Source of the DNA: CAVOJV01 sp963696325
Lineage (GTDB): Bacteria > Pseudomonadota > Gammaproteobacteria > Competibacterales > Competibacteraceae
DNA: 64,000 nucleotides
Assembly (NCBI GenBank): GCA_963696325.1
Contig: CAVOJV010000001.1
Coordinates: forward strand, 1 to 64,000
Direction: 5' to 3'
Shown one piece after another: positions 8,817-16,626 of this stretch. Below the pieces are notes generated by a model. The model had not been told where the DNA came from and searched no databases. It saw only the letters and a list, made by a program, of their open reading frames with translations. The position numbers were made by a program, and so were the translations under genes. Every line of letters begins with the position of its first letter. Within the stretch, counting starts at the first letter, position 1.

Positions 8817-9405
8817 GGTTCTTGGAGCCCATCACGGTGCCCACCCCGGAGCGCCCGGCGGCGCGGTGCAAGTCATTGATCACGCCACAGAACAACACCC
8901 CTTTTTCAGCGGCTAAACCGATGGCGGCAATCCGCAGCAAGGGGTCCTGATGCTGCTTATGCAGCCAGGCATCGGTTTCCCATACTGATCTGCCCCAAAT
9001 CTCGGTTGCCGGTAGCAGTTCGGCCTTCTCGTTCTCTACAGACAGATACACCGGCTGCGGGGCACGGCCTTCGAAAATGATCATATCCCAACCAGCATTC
9101 TTCAACTCAGCCCCGAAGAAACCGCCGGAGTTGGAGCAGGCAATGGCCCCGGTCAGGGGACTCTTGGTGATGACCGAATAGCGCCCCCCCGTGGAAGCCA
9201 TGGTGCCCGTGAGCGGCCCCGTGGCCATGATGAGCTTGTTGGCCGGTGACATCGCGTCGACCTTGGGATCGACCTCCTCCACCAGATACCGGGTAGCCAA
9301 CCCACGCTGACCCAGATAGTCCCGCGCCCACTCCATGTTCAAAGGCTCAGCCTTGCAGGTGCCTTCGCTCAGATTCACACGCAATACTTTCTTCTGCCAA
9401 CCCAT
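8806..9405 (-). pseudogene. Aldehyde:ferredoxin oxidoreductase, N-terminal fragment
   Basis: Residues 1-200 of a tungsten-pterin AOR of about 600 residues. The start is the ATG at 9405 (MGWQKKVLRVNLSEGTCKAE) after GAGGAGGG. The pterin-binding N-terminal domain is recognisable (ATGPLTGTMASTGGRYSV, SPLTGAIACSNSGGFFGAELK, AAGRSGVGTVMGSKNLKAV). Homology ends at NLKAV where the sequence runs into the TPR gene, with 11 bases shared by both genes (8806-8816). The Fe-S-binding and C-terminal domains are absent, so the product cannot be active. It lies 13 bp downstream of the polyferredoxin gene on the same strand, as in AOR operons that oxidise aldehydes to acids. Confidence 0.85.
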
Positions 9406-9418
9406 GTTCGTACCCTCC

Positions 9419-9895
9419 TCAGACGCGAGCGCCGGTGTCGGTCTTGGCGGCCCAGGCGCGCATCCGCCCCAAGCCGGTCCAATTGGCATCGACATAGGTG
9501 ATCGCCGACGTGGGGCAGGCCTTGGCGCACTCCGGATCGCCACCGCAGAGGTCGCATTTAATGACCTTGCCGGTATCCGCATTGTAATTCACAGTACCGA
9601 AGGGACAGGCGATGGTGCAGACCTTGCACCCCACGCAGACGGCCTCGGTCACCTCCTTGGCGCCGGTTAGCTTGTTCAGGGTGATCGCCTCCACCGGGCA
9701 GGCATGCAAGCACCAGGCTTCATCGCATTGCGTGCAGGTATAGGGAACGAAACGGCCTTCTTCATGGAAGTCAAATACCTTGATACGGGACTTGGCAGGA
9801 TTGAATACTCCCTCGTTTTCCAAGGAACAGGCCATCTCGCATTGCAGACAGCCAGTACATTTCTGGGGGTCGATATGCAGCGATCTCATCAACAT
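9419..9895 (-). CDS. Four-cluster [4Fe-4S] ferredoxin subunit of AOR (AorA-like)
   Basis: A 158-residue polyferredoxin starting MLMRSLHIDPQKCTGCLQCE at the ATG at 9895, after AGGAGG. Four cysteine sets are visible: CTGCLQCEMAC, CTQCDEAWCLHACP, CVGCKVCTIACPFG and CDLCGGDPECAKACP. This is the electron-transfer subunit found beside AOR genes (compare AorA of the AorABC type); it would carry electrons from tungstopterin to further acceptors. The companion AOR gene directly downstream is truncated. The frame extends to 10033, but the upstream part has poor coding character. Confidence 0.85.
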   Translation of the reverse strand: MLMRSLHIDPQKCTGCLQCEMACSLENEGVFNPAKSRIKVFDFHEEGRFVPYTCTQCDEAWCLHACPVEAITLNKLTGAKEVTEAVCVGCKVCTIACPFGTVNYNADTGKVIKCDLCGGDPECAKACPTSAITYVDANWTGLGRMRAWAAKTDTGARV

Positions 9896-10344
9896 CAACG
9901 TGGTCCTCCTGCGGAAACAGTGTTTTAGTGGTTTGTCCGACCGTCGCGAGAGACCGGTGTCATGGGGCGGTACAAGCTCATCGCCTGCCGGAATGCTAGC
10001 GGCCCGTGCAGTGTTTTTAGGGTGTTTACTCATCGGGCGCGTTTATTAAGTGCAATAACAGAATTAAGTCTAGCAAAAATTATGCTCGCTTATAGACAAC
10101 CCGGGCGAATTGCATTATGTACCAGGCATTAAGCCTTATTAACCAAGCTATCGGCTCATTTTACCGGCAAATCCGATAGATCAAAAACAAGTTCATTGCT
10201 TCCCTGCAGGCACAAAGTGTTGCAAGCTTGTCGTCACTGTAACATGTGGGATACAGCACGCTAGCTTGCTTGTCACCAATATCACAATTGAGGAGTCCTC
10301 GCCTGCATTGAACTTTTCGCTGCGTATCCCGAGGAAATGAGAAC

Positions 10345-10360
10345 TGGCAAATATTCTGCT
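10345..10360 (+). promoter_or_regulatory. Candidate sigma-54 (-24/-12) promoter for the DUF4242 gene
   Basis: TGGCAAATATTCTGCT has GG and GC at exact -24/-12 spacing and matches TGGCAC-N5-TTGCW at most conserved positions. It reads toward the DUF4242 gene at 10472, giving a leader of about 100 nt. The rest of the intergenic stretch 9896-10471 holds no gene I can support. TGTCACCAATATCAC at 10271-10285 resembles half-sites near the activator gene at 29.6 kb. Confidence 0.5.
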
Positions 10361-10471
10361 AGGATTTGGATTTGGCGCAACAATCGAAAATACTTTTGAT
10401 TCTTGTGGCGTGGCTATTTACTAAACCAACTTACAAATCAAACGATACCCAATTAAGAAGGATTCATAATC

Positions 10472-10744
10472 ATGCCGAAATATATGATCGAGCGGGAGAT
10501 TCCGGACGCCGGCAAGTTATCTCCGGCGGAATTACAGGGAATCTCCCAAAAATCTTGCGGCGTTCTCCGGGAATTAGGACCGAGTATTCAATGGGTGCAG
10601 AGTTACGTCACCAGTAACAAGATTTACTGCGTGTATGTCGCGCCGAACGAGGAGATGGTGCGCCAACATGCCGAGCAGGGCGGCTTTCCCGCCGACCAAA
10701 TTTCCGAAATTCGCTCAATGATTGATCCGACCACGGCCGAGTAA
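10472..10744 (+). CDS. DUF4242 family small protein
   Basis: A 90-residue protein of the DUF4242 fold (MPKYMIEREIPDAGKLSPAE, then WVQSYVTSNKIYCVYVAPNEEMVRQHA and FPADQISEIRSMIDP). Relatives are small ferredoxin-like alpha/beta proteins, some described as nickel-binding; a metal role here is unproven. AGAAGGA precedes the ATG. It lies between the AOR/ferredoxin genes and the mycofactocin operon, is convergent with mftB, and has its own candidate sigma-54 promoter, so it is probably co-regulated with the alcohol-oxidation cluster. Confidence 0.75.
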   Translation: MPKYMIEREIPDAGKLSPAELQGISQKSCGVLRELGPSIQWVQSYVTSNKIYCVYVAPNEEMVRQHAEQGGFPADQISEIRSMIDPTTAE

Positions 10745-10767
10745 GCGAGCGGCTACTCTACCAACTC

Positions 10768-10789
10768 CCAGGTGGGCTAGCCTACCTGG
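10768..10789. terminator. Hairpin between convergent DUF4242 and mftB genes
   Basis: CCAGGTGGGCTAGCCTACCTGG is a near-perfect 22-bp palindrome between two convergent stop codons. No T-tract follows, so any termination would be weak or factor-assisted. Confidence 0.45.
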
Positions 10790-10822
10790 CGACTGCCACG
10801 CGAGGGGTACGGGGACACTCCG

Positions 10823-11095
10823 TCAAGCCCGATCCAGGATCCCCAATTCTTCGAGCCTTGCAATTGCCTTCACCAAGGTCTCGCGGCTAGCCTCGGGGAA
10901 TCCACGGCTTGCCAGAAAATCATCCAACGCCTCTCCCAATGGACGCACACTGTCCAATCCACTCACGAAATTCACCACGTCATGGGAGTGCAGGACATAC
11001 AGGCGGCGGTTGTCGTAACGATAGACCAGACCACCAAAACGTTCGCGGCGAATCGCCACGCCTGGCGCCAACCGGTAACAGACACTGAGATTCAT
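10823..11095 (-). CDS. mftB: Mycofactocin precursor-binding chaperone MftB
   Basis: A 90-residue PqqD-like RiPP recognition element that presents the MftA precursor to radical SAM MftC. The family pattern is visible: MNLSVCYRLAPGVAIRRERFG, GGLVYRYDNRRLYVLHS, and a C-terminal winged-helix region ending LVKAIARLEELGILDRA. The ATG overlaps the stop of the preceding SDR gene by 4 bp (ATGA), so they are translationally coupled. It is the last gene of the minus-strand cluster, far from mftC, unlike the compact mftABC order of actinobacteria. Confidence 0.85.
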   Translation of the reverse strand: MNLSVCYRLAPGVAIRRERFGGLVYRYDNRRLYVLHSHDVVNFVSGLDSVRPLGEALDDFLASRGFPEASRETLVKAIARLEELGILDRA

Positions 11096-11901
11096 TTGAG
11101 CATCCTACCGGCGTCCACCTTCAATTTCTGTCCGGTGACGTAACGCGCATCGTCCGAGGCCAGCCAGAGGGCCGCATTGGCTACGTCCTCCGCTTCAACG
11201 AGTTTCACCGGGAGCGTATGGCCCAGGAAAATAAAATCAACCAATTCTTCCCTGGCCATACCAGCGGCATGGGCCATGCCGCTGATGATGTCGGTGTTGA
11301 CGGCCGTTGGATGCAGCGTATTGACGGTAATGTTGTATTGGGACAGTTCCTGGGCCAGCGATTTGGCCAACCCGATGACACCCCATTTGGATGCGCAGTA
11401 ATGTGCCATGCCGGGCTCGCCGCGCAGTCCCGCAACCGACGACGTCATGATGATACGGCCACCCGTCTGCTGGGCCAGCATCTGTGGCACGGTATACTTG
11501 ACCGCCAGCCAGTATCCCTTCAGGTTGACATCCAGCATGATGTCCCACCACTCTTCGGTGATGTCCCAGGCCAGAGCCATATCGGCGATGCCCGCGTTAC
11601 AGACCAGGATGTCAATATGCCCGAACACCTCGACAGCTTTTTTAACCGCCAGGTCCATTTCCTTGGCGCTACGCACATCAGTCACGATAGCCAGCGCTTG
11701 GCGCCCTTGCGCTCTGACTAGACTGGCCGTCTCATCCAGATCCCCGGGCGTGGCCAGGGAGTAGCGCGGATAGGGCAAATCCATACAGATATCGAGCGCC
11801 ACGATATCGGCGCCCTCGCGAGCCATGGTAACGGCATGCGCCCGCCCCTGGCCGCGGGCAGCACCGGTTATAAAAGCGACTTTTCCGTCCAGTTTGCCCA
11901 T
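11092..11901 (-). CDS. Mycofactocin-type short-chain dehydrogenase (SDR)
   Basis: A 269-residue SDR of the mycofactocin-coupled subfamily, thought to hold its nicotinamide cofactor tightly and pass electrons to mycofactocin. The start is the ATG at 11901 (MGKLDGKVAFITGAARGQGR); the frame upstream is open but not protein-like. Motifs: GAARGQGRAHAV (cofactor-binding loop, typical of this subfamily), CNAGIAD, catalytic Ser in SSVAGLRG, YCASK (Tyr/Lys), and C-terminal YVTGQKLKVDAG. It sits between mftA and mftB, so it probably uses the product of this cluster. The substrate is likely an alcohol or carveol-like compound, undefined here. Confidence 0.88.
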   Translation of the reverse strand: MGKLDGKVAFITGAARGQGRAHAVTMAREGADIVALDICMDLPYPRYSLATPGDLDETASLVRAQGRQALAIVTDVRSAKEMDLAVKKAVEVFGHIDILVCNAGIADMALAWDITEEWWDIMLDVNLKGYWLAVKYTVPQMLAQQTGGRIIMTSSVAGLRGEPGMAHYCASKWGVIGLAKSLAQELSQYNITVNTLHPTAVNTDIISGMAHAAGMAREELVDFIFLGHTLPVKLVEAEDVANAALWLASDDARYVTGQKLKVDAGRMLK

Positions 11902-12057
11902 AGGACTCAACCTGTTATTGACCCCTGTTCCTGCACCGACCTGCGCTGCGGGCCCGCACTGCATACCGGACCAGTCCCGATCGGCGCCGGGAGCCTTTAC
12001 CGTCCTGTGTGAGCAAGCCACGCAGCGGATGGCTAACATTTAGCACGTGCCTGAACC

Positions 12058-12255
12058 TCAGTACACTCCACACATACCGTCGATGCTTACCTCCTCAATG
12101 ACCAACTCCTCGATGACCTGAGGTTTCTCAACCACAGGTGTTGCGTCCTTAAAAGTCGGGGGGATGATGGGCACAGGCGACAGTTGGCGTTCCAGTAGCA
12201 TCCTCGCAACATCTGCTGCCAGGGTCGATACGTTGTTTTCGATCTGAGTGATCAT
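12058..12255 (-). CDS. mftA: Mycofactocin precursor peptide MftA
   Basis: A short peptide ending in IDGMCGVY, the diagnostic mycofactocin core whose terminal Val-Tyr is decarboxylated and cross-linked by MftC to give the redox cofactor. I take the ATG at 12255 (MITQIENNVSTLAAD), preceded by GAGGT, giving 65 residues; an upstream ATG at 12279 lacks a good ribosome binding site. The leader is long and contains a Pro-rich middle (LSPVPIIPPTF) and an acidic stretch (VIEELVIEEVSIDG) before the core. It has a 240-nt gap upstream and 156 nt downstream, so it may be transcribed or processed separately. Confidence 0.93.
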   Translation of the reverse strand: MITQIENNVSTLAADVARMLLERQLSPVPIIPPTFKDATPVVEKPQVIEELVIEEVSIDGMCGVY

Positions 12256-12494
12256 GGTGTTGCTTACCTCATGTTGCATACGATTACTTTAAAGAGGATG
12301 TTTCTGCTGAATGCCACTTCGGGTCACTTCGCAGGCTTTTACAGTTTCGCCGTACAGCTAAACCGAAACAGGTTACTGCCCAAGAGCACGAAAATTCCGA
12401 AACGCCCTGGCATGGCTACCGAATTCGCCATCCCATGCTTTAAATATAGAACAAATCTGCTGTCCCAGATCATTATCCTGAAGCATAAATAGCC
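12256..12494. other. Intergenic stretch between mftF and mftA
   Basis: 239 bp with no gene I can support. It is the largest gap inside the cluster and directly precedes the precursor gene, so a promoter or RNA-processing site is expected here, but I see no convincing -35/-10 or -24/-12 element on the minus strand. A 37-codon minus-strand frame (MLQDNDLGQQICSIF...) ends near 12373; it has no recognisable features. Confidence 0.4.
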
Positions 12495-14654
12495 TTATCT
12501 CCCCAATCGTATGATCGGCAACAGCGGTTGCAGCGTGCCGCGTCTCAAGCAACCCCGCCATACCCCGAGTTGATAGGCCGCCATCTCCAGCCAGTACAGG
12601 GCCATGAACACAGGGAGTGACAACTTTGGTTTTAAGCGCCGGTAATCGCACGCGGGTGCGACCAGCAACAGGACTGCGAGTGCCGGCAGCACAGTGGGCC
12701 AGCACAGCGCCGCCGCGAGCAGCGGCAAGCCGTAATAGCGCGTCGCGTTGGCGCTCAGGTGATACAGGGACGCCCCATGCTCGCGTAACACAGCCTCACA
12801 CACCCGCCGCATCGTTAAGTTGACACCGGCGCGGTGCAATTGGTGGCGCTTTTGGATGGACTCGACCACCAGCAACGCCAGTGCCAATGCTGCTAACGCC
12901 AGGCTCAGCGGCCATGCCAGCATGAGCGCCGCCAGCATGGCCAGCAGCAACATGCTGACTTTCGGTAACCGCATGACCCGTCGGCCCTGAGGGTGGCGGC
13001 GCTGCAAATCGGCTTCGGATGAACCATAGTCGGCCCGCCGGCCCAGCAATGCTCCCAAGCGTACCCGATGATAGTGCACGATCTGGCCCTCGGGCACATA
13101 GCAGGCGCGTGTCCCGGTACTCAAGGCACGCCAGATGAAATCCACGTCTTCCCCCAGGCGCATATCCGCGGCAAAACCTCCCTGGGCCAGCAATAGACCT
13201 CGACGCACCAGCAGATTGCAGGTGGGCAGATACGCTATCGCCTCGCCTGGCCCCACATTGCCGCCGGCAGATCCCATATCCAGGGGCGAACGCACGGCTT
13301 CGAACACAGCCACCGGTCCCGCCGGGAGAGGCGCTATCACTCTGCCACCCACAATCCCTACGGCGGGATCATCGAGATAGGGAACCAGGGTATGCAGCCA
13401 ATCGGGATCCGCCACACAGTCGTTATCGATGAAGGCCAGCACATCGCCACCGGCTTCCTTGGCGGCCCGATTGCGTGCCGCGGATTGACCGCTATTCTGC
13501 TCCTGGCGCAGCAACCGCACAGGCAGATCCGCCAAGCGCCGGATGAGCGGCGGCTCAGACGCGTCATCCACGACGATGATCTCCCGTTGCCCGGCCGGAT
13601 AGTTCAGGGCCAGCAGCGACTCGACACAGGCCCGAGTGGCCGCGGGCCGCCCGTGCGCCGGGATAATGATGGAAACCCGTGGCCACCGTCCTGTGACCGG
13701 CGGCTTTCTAGCCAGCAACCGGCACCCGGCCAGGCTGTCAAGAAAAGTCAAAGCATCCGCCGGAGACAGACTGGGCAAGCTGGCGACAGCCTCGGCGACG
13801 GTGCGCTCGCCGCCGAGACCGGATAGCAGGGCAAACGCCTGGGGATTCAACCGCATGACCAGCAAGGGGCGCAGACAGAGCAGCAGCCCGCCCTGCTCGC
13901 CCGGAATCAGTTCCAGGCCTGCCTGGAGCCTATAACGAGCGGGTTCTCCGCGCCGAAAAACCAGGATCGCGCCAGCCTCCCGCTCCAGCCACAATCCCTC
14001 GGCCTGGAGGTAGCCCAGCAATGCCGCTGAGTCATGCTGGAAATGCATGGGATGCGTAGCGTCGGCATCCCGAGGCAGGTGAACAAACAGCGTACCGCCG
14101 AGGCGCAGCCCGGCCGCCAACATCGCCAGTACGCCCTGGGGGTCGGGCAGATGCTCGATGACATCCACGGCGCTGATAAAGTCAAACGCCTGTGCGGGAA
14201 TTGTTGATGATTCCAGGAAGCGCGCTGTCAGGCCACGGCGCGCAAAGCGCCAGCGCGCGTAGTCATGCAAGCGCGGGTTGATCTCAACCAGCGTGACGGA
14301 GAGTCCCCGCTGGGCCAGCAATAATCCCAGCGAGCCGATGCCGCTGCCAAAGTCCAGCGCTGTGCGGGCGCCATGGGCAAGCGCCGTTTCCAAGGCCTGC
14401 CACTGAATGAGCGCGCTATTATCCGTCCCGAGCGCGTGCCACCAGGTCAGGTCGTAGAGGTAGTCATCCGCCTGCCGGTAAAAAGCCACCACGGCCTCGG
14501 GCGTGACTGGTTCAGCGAGACACCAGGATCGGGCCAGCGTAACCGCAGCGCCGCGGCAGCGTGGCTCCACCTGGTTCACTGGTTGCCCCAGGTAGTCAGC
14601 CAGCTCGACTACCGTCGCCAGCGGAGGCAGCACGTCAAAAGGCAGGCATTTCAT
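12495..14654 (-). CDS. mftF: MftF-type glycosyltransferase fused to an N-terminal SAM methyltransferase
   Basis: A 719-residue product from the ATG at 14654, which overlaps the mftE stop (ATGA). Domains in order: class I SAM methyltransferase (about 85-235; ALDFGSGIGSLGLLLAQRG, VDVIEHLPDPQGVLAML); a PqqD/MftF-like module (about 265-325; RLNPQAFALLSGLGGERTVAEAV); a GT2 glycosyltransferase (about 330-560; VSIIIPAHGRPAATRACVES, VVDDAS, FIDNDCVADPDWL, LGEDVDFIWRA); and a membrane C-terminus with several hydrophobic segments. MftF adds the oligoglucose tail to premycofactocin. Known MftF proteins have the last three parts only, so the fused methyltransferase is unusual and may methylate the glycan. 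Confidence 0.85.
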   Translation of the reverse strand: MKCLPFDVLPPLATVVELADYLGQPVNQVEPRCRGAAVTLARSWCLAEPVTPEAVVAFYRQADDYLYDLTWWHALGTDNSALIQWQALETALAHGARTALDFGSGIGSLGLLLAQRGLSVTLVEINPRLHDYARWRFARRGLTARFLESSTIPAQAFDFISAVDVIEHLPDPQGVLAMLAAGLRLGGTLFVHLPRDADATHPMHFQHDSAALLGYLQAEGLWLEREAGAILVFRRGEPARYRLQAGLELIPGEQGGLLLCLRPLLVMRLNPQAFALLSGLGGERTVAEAVASLPSLSPADALTFLDSLAGCRLLARKPPVTGRWPRVSIIIPAHGRPAATRACVESLLALNYPAGQREIIVVDDASEPPLIRRLADLPVRLLRQEQNSGQSAARNRAAKEAGGDVLAFIDNDCVADPDWLHTLVPYLDDPAVGIVGGRVIAPLPAGPVAVFEAVRSPLDMGSAGGNVGPGEAIAYLPTCNLLVRRGLLLAQGGFAADMRLGEDVDFIWRALSTGTRACYVPEGQIVHYHRVRLGALLGRRADYGSSEADLQRRHPQGRRVMRLPKVSMLLLAMLAALMLAWPLSLALAALALALLVVESIQKRHQLHRAGVNLTMRRVCEAVLREHGASLYHLSANATRYYGLPLLAAALCWPTVLPALAVLLLVAPACDYRRLKPKLSLPVFMALYWLEMAAYQLGVWRGCLRRGTLQPLLPIIRLGR

Positions 14655-15427
14655 AGGTGATTGTTCACTGCGGACAGCGGTTCTCGCCAAGTCGTCAGTC
14701 GTTGCCGGTAGTCCGCAATTTGCTCGGCCAGATAACGGGCGCCACGGGCGCCTTCTGCGCCGCGCGGATCGCCCAGTACACCCGTCGGCGTTAGCGGTCG
14801 CAAGCCGGCCTCCAATAGCCGTAACATGACCTCCGCCATGTCACCGGTGTAACCTGGGACAGCGTGCTCCATGCGCACCAGATCGGGACGCAAATGCAGC
14901 ATCTCAGAGGTTTCACCCTCGCCCGCATGCAGGCCGACAGCCTCGGCGGACACCCCGTCGGCCTGCGCCAGCGCCAACAGAGCATTGGCTACCACAGTTC
15001 CCGGCGCAGGAATCCAGACACGCAATGTTGGCAATTCCTCATTGAGACGGGCGACGGCCAGCGCCAGCGCCCGATCATTGCCGCCATGGGCCGAGAGCAG
15101 GACCAGCCGGTGTACACCCCAGGTCGCCATGCGCCGGGCGCAGTCTACGATCACGTTAGCCAGGGTTTCGTGGTCCAGGCCAAAGAGACCCGGAAACCCG
15201 GTATGCTCGTCGGAACAGCCAAAGGGCAGCGCCGGCGCAACCAGCGCCTGCGGCAAATTGAATCCCAGCCGCTCGGCCAGCGCCGTCGCCCGGAAGGTGT
15301 CGGTGCCGAGCGGCAAGTGCGGACCATGCTGTTCGGTCGCGCCTAGCGGCAGGATGACCGTGGTCATGCCGCCGGCGACGGCGTGCTCCACTTCCGGCCA
15401 GGCCATTTCAGCAAGCAAATGTTTCAC
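14651..15427 (-). CDS. mftE: Mycofactocin peptidase MftE (creatininase family)
   Basis: A 258-residue creatininase-family metallopeptidase that cleaves the processed MftA C-terminus to release the Val-Tyr-derived core. Metal ligands and family motifs: LLAEMAWPEVE, ILPLGATEQHGPHLPLGTD (Glu/His/Asp), HTGFPGLFGLDHETL, LLSAHGGND, and HAGEGETSEMLHLRPDLV. It overlaps mftF by 4 bp and etfB by 4 bp, so it is embedded between biosynthetic and electron-transfer genes. No anomalies. Confidence 0.9.
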   Translation of the reverse strand: MKHLLAEMAWPEVEHAVAGGMTTVILPLGATEQHGPHLPLGTDTFRATALAERLGFNLPQALVAPALPFGCSDEHTGFPGLFGLDHETLANVIVDCARRMATWGVHRLVLLSAHGGNDRALALAVARLNEELPTLRVWIPAPGTVVANALLALAQADGVSAEAVGLHAGEGETSEMLHLRPDLVRMEHAVPGYTGDMAEVMLRLLEAGLRPLTPTGVLGDPRGAEGARGARYLAEQIADYRQRLTTWREPLSAVNNHL

Positions 15428-16293
15428 CGGGATTGTTCCAGAAAGCCGCGCTCACGCAGAAAGGCGATGATGGCATCGGCCATTTCCTCCGGGGGTCCCG
15501 CCACGATCTGACCCGATTTGCTGGCAACACCGGCTGACATGATCTGCGCAATGCGCTCATGGGGTGGCAGACTGCCATCGGGTATGAAAATCGCGCGTGG
15601 CCGTGGACGGGGTGGCATGACCTCATGCAGAGATACCGCCGGAAAGTGCAAGTCCTGGGCCGAGAGCCCCAAATCCGCCAGATGATGAACGGGAATCGTT
15701 GCCCGTTTTGCCTGCATCAGGCCGGGCAGGCTGGCATGACGCAAGCGGGCCAAACCGGGTTCAAGTCCAAGTACCGCCGGCAGTTTGACCTCGCCCTCGG
15801 CGCGTGCGCCGCGGGCAAGCCGGCGCCGCACAAGGGCGTGCCCAGCATGAATCTCGAAGTGGGTGACGTCGGTCACGACCGGCCAGTCAAGATATTCGCC
15901 CAGTAGCGCTGGCACTTTTCCCGAACCGCGGTCAACACTGCGCGCGCCGCAGAGGATAAGGTCGGGCGGTTCCCCGGTGCGCAGCGCGGCGGCCAGCAGG
16001 ATCGAGGTCATGGGTGGTTTCGTATAGCTGCTGGCCTCGTCCCACAACCGTAGCACCGTGTCGGCGCCGACCGCGAGGGCGTCGCGCAACACCGCTTCTG
16101 CTGCCAGTGGACCGACCGTGAGAACGTGAAGCGTATCTGACTCCGCGCGCAGGCGCAGCGCCATCTCCAGCGCGGCCTCGTCGGCCGGGTTGGTAATGTA
16201 CAGCGTGCGTACAGCATCAATAGCGCCTGTCAGCGGATCGACTTCGACGGTATCCAGATCGGGTACATATTTGAGACAAACAGCAATGCGCAT
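15424..16293 (-). CDS. etfB: Electron transfer flavoprotein beta subunit (EtfB/FixA)
   Basis: A 289-residue ETF beta subunit starting MRIAVCLKYVPDLDTVEVDP at the ATG at 16293 after GAGAAGGGG; codons further upstream are unlikely. It pairs with EtfA (18000-19046) to carry electrons from flavin dehydrogenases to ETF:quinone oxidoreductase. Motifs: ITNPADEAALEMALRL, GADTVLRLWDEA, DLILCGARSVDRGSGKVP (nucleotide-binding region), and LPAVLGLEPGLARLR. Position between mftE and fixX/fixC argues that this ETF is dedicated to mycofactocin-linked oxidation. Whether it is a bifurcating FixA or a simple ETF cannot be settled by eye. Confidence 0.9.
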   Translation of the reverse strand: MRIAVCLKYVPDLDTVEVDPLTGAIDAVRTLYITNPADEAALEMALRLRAESDTLHVLTVGPLAAEAVLRDALAVGADTVLRLWDEASSYTKPPMTSILLAAALRTGEPPDLILCGARSVDRGSGKVPALLGEYLDWPVVTDVTHFEIHAGHALVRRRLARGARAEGEVKLPAVLGLEPGLARLRHASLPGLMQAKRATIPVHHLADLGLSAQDLHFPAVSLHEVMPPRPRPRAIFIPDGSLPPHERIAQIMSAGVASKSGQIVAGPPEEMADAIIAFLRERGFLEQSR

Positions 16294-16347
16294 GAGCCCC
16301 TTCTCCTTGACAGTTGACAAGTTACGCTCTCGGCATCCCGCCCCTGT

Positions 16348-16626
16348 TCAGGACTCGCGGAAGGTGACACCGTATCCCCCCTTGGGATACGACCAGTTGA
16401 TCGCCCCTTCCTGATTGCAGGCGATATAACAGGTACCGCACTCGAAACATTGTTCGTAGTTGAACAGAATGCCCCCATCGTCCAACGGCACGAACAGGTT
16501 CGCTGGACACACGTATACGCAGGAACGTACCGAGCAATCCCGGCAAATCTCGGTGTTGACAACGATGTGGGGCGTATCGTCGACCCTAAACCGACCGGTG
16601 CGCATCTTTTCTTCATGGGTCGTCAT
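16348..16626 (-). CDS. fixX: FixX-type ferredoxin-like protein
   Basis: A 92-residue ferredoxin-like partner of FixC. The start is most likely the ATG at 16626, overlapping the fixC stop (TAATG). Cysteine patterns CRDCSVRSCVYVCP and CFECGTCYIAC give one [4Fe-4S] centre plus a second, degenerate set, as in FixX and the C-terminal domain of ETF:quinone oxidoreductase. The tail (GAINWSYPKGGYGVTFRES) is family-typical. It passes electrons between ETF/FixC and quinone. Confidence 0.9.
   Translation of the reverse strand: MTTHEEKMRTGRFRVDDTPHIVVNTEICRDCSVRSCVYVCPANLFVPLDDGGILFNYEQCFECGTCYIACNQEGAINWSYPKGGYGVTFRES

Noticed and set aside
10081..10340. Sigma-54 promoter for the ferredoxin/AOR genes on the minus strand
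   Set aside because: Only GG/GC spacing matches were found (near 10264-10280 and 10088-10101), lacking TGGCA and TTGC.
12373..12490. Small frame (37 codons) between mftF and mftA as a second peptide gene
   Set aside because: No ribosome binding site, no core-like motif and no resemblance to MftA or other RiPP precursors.
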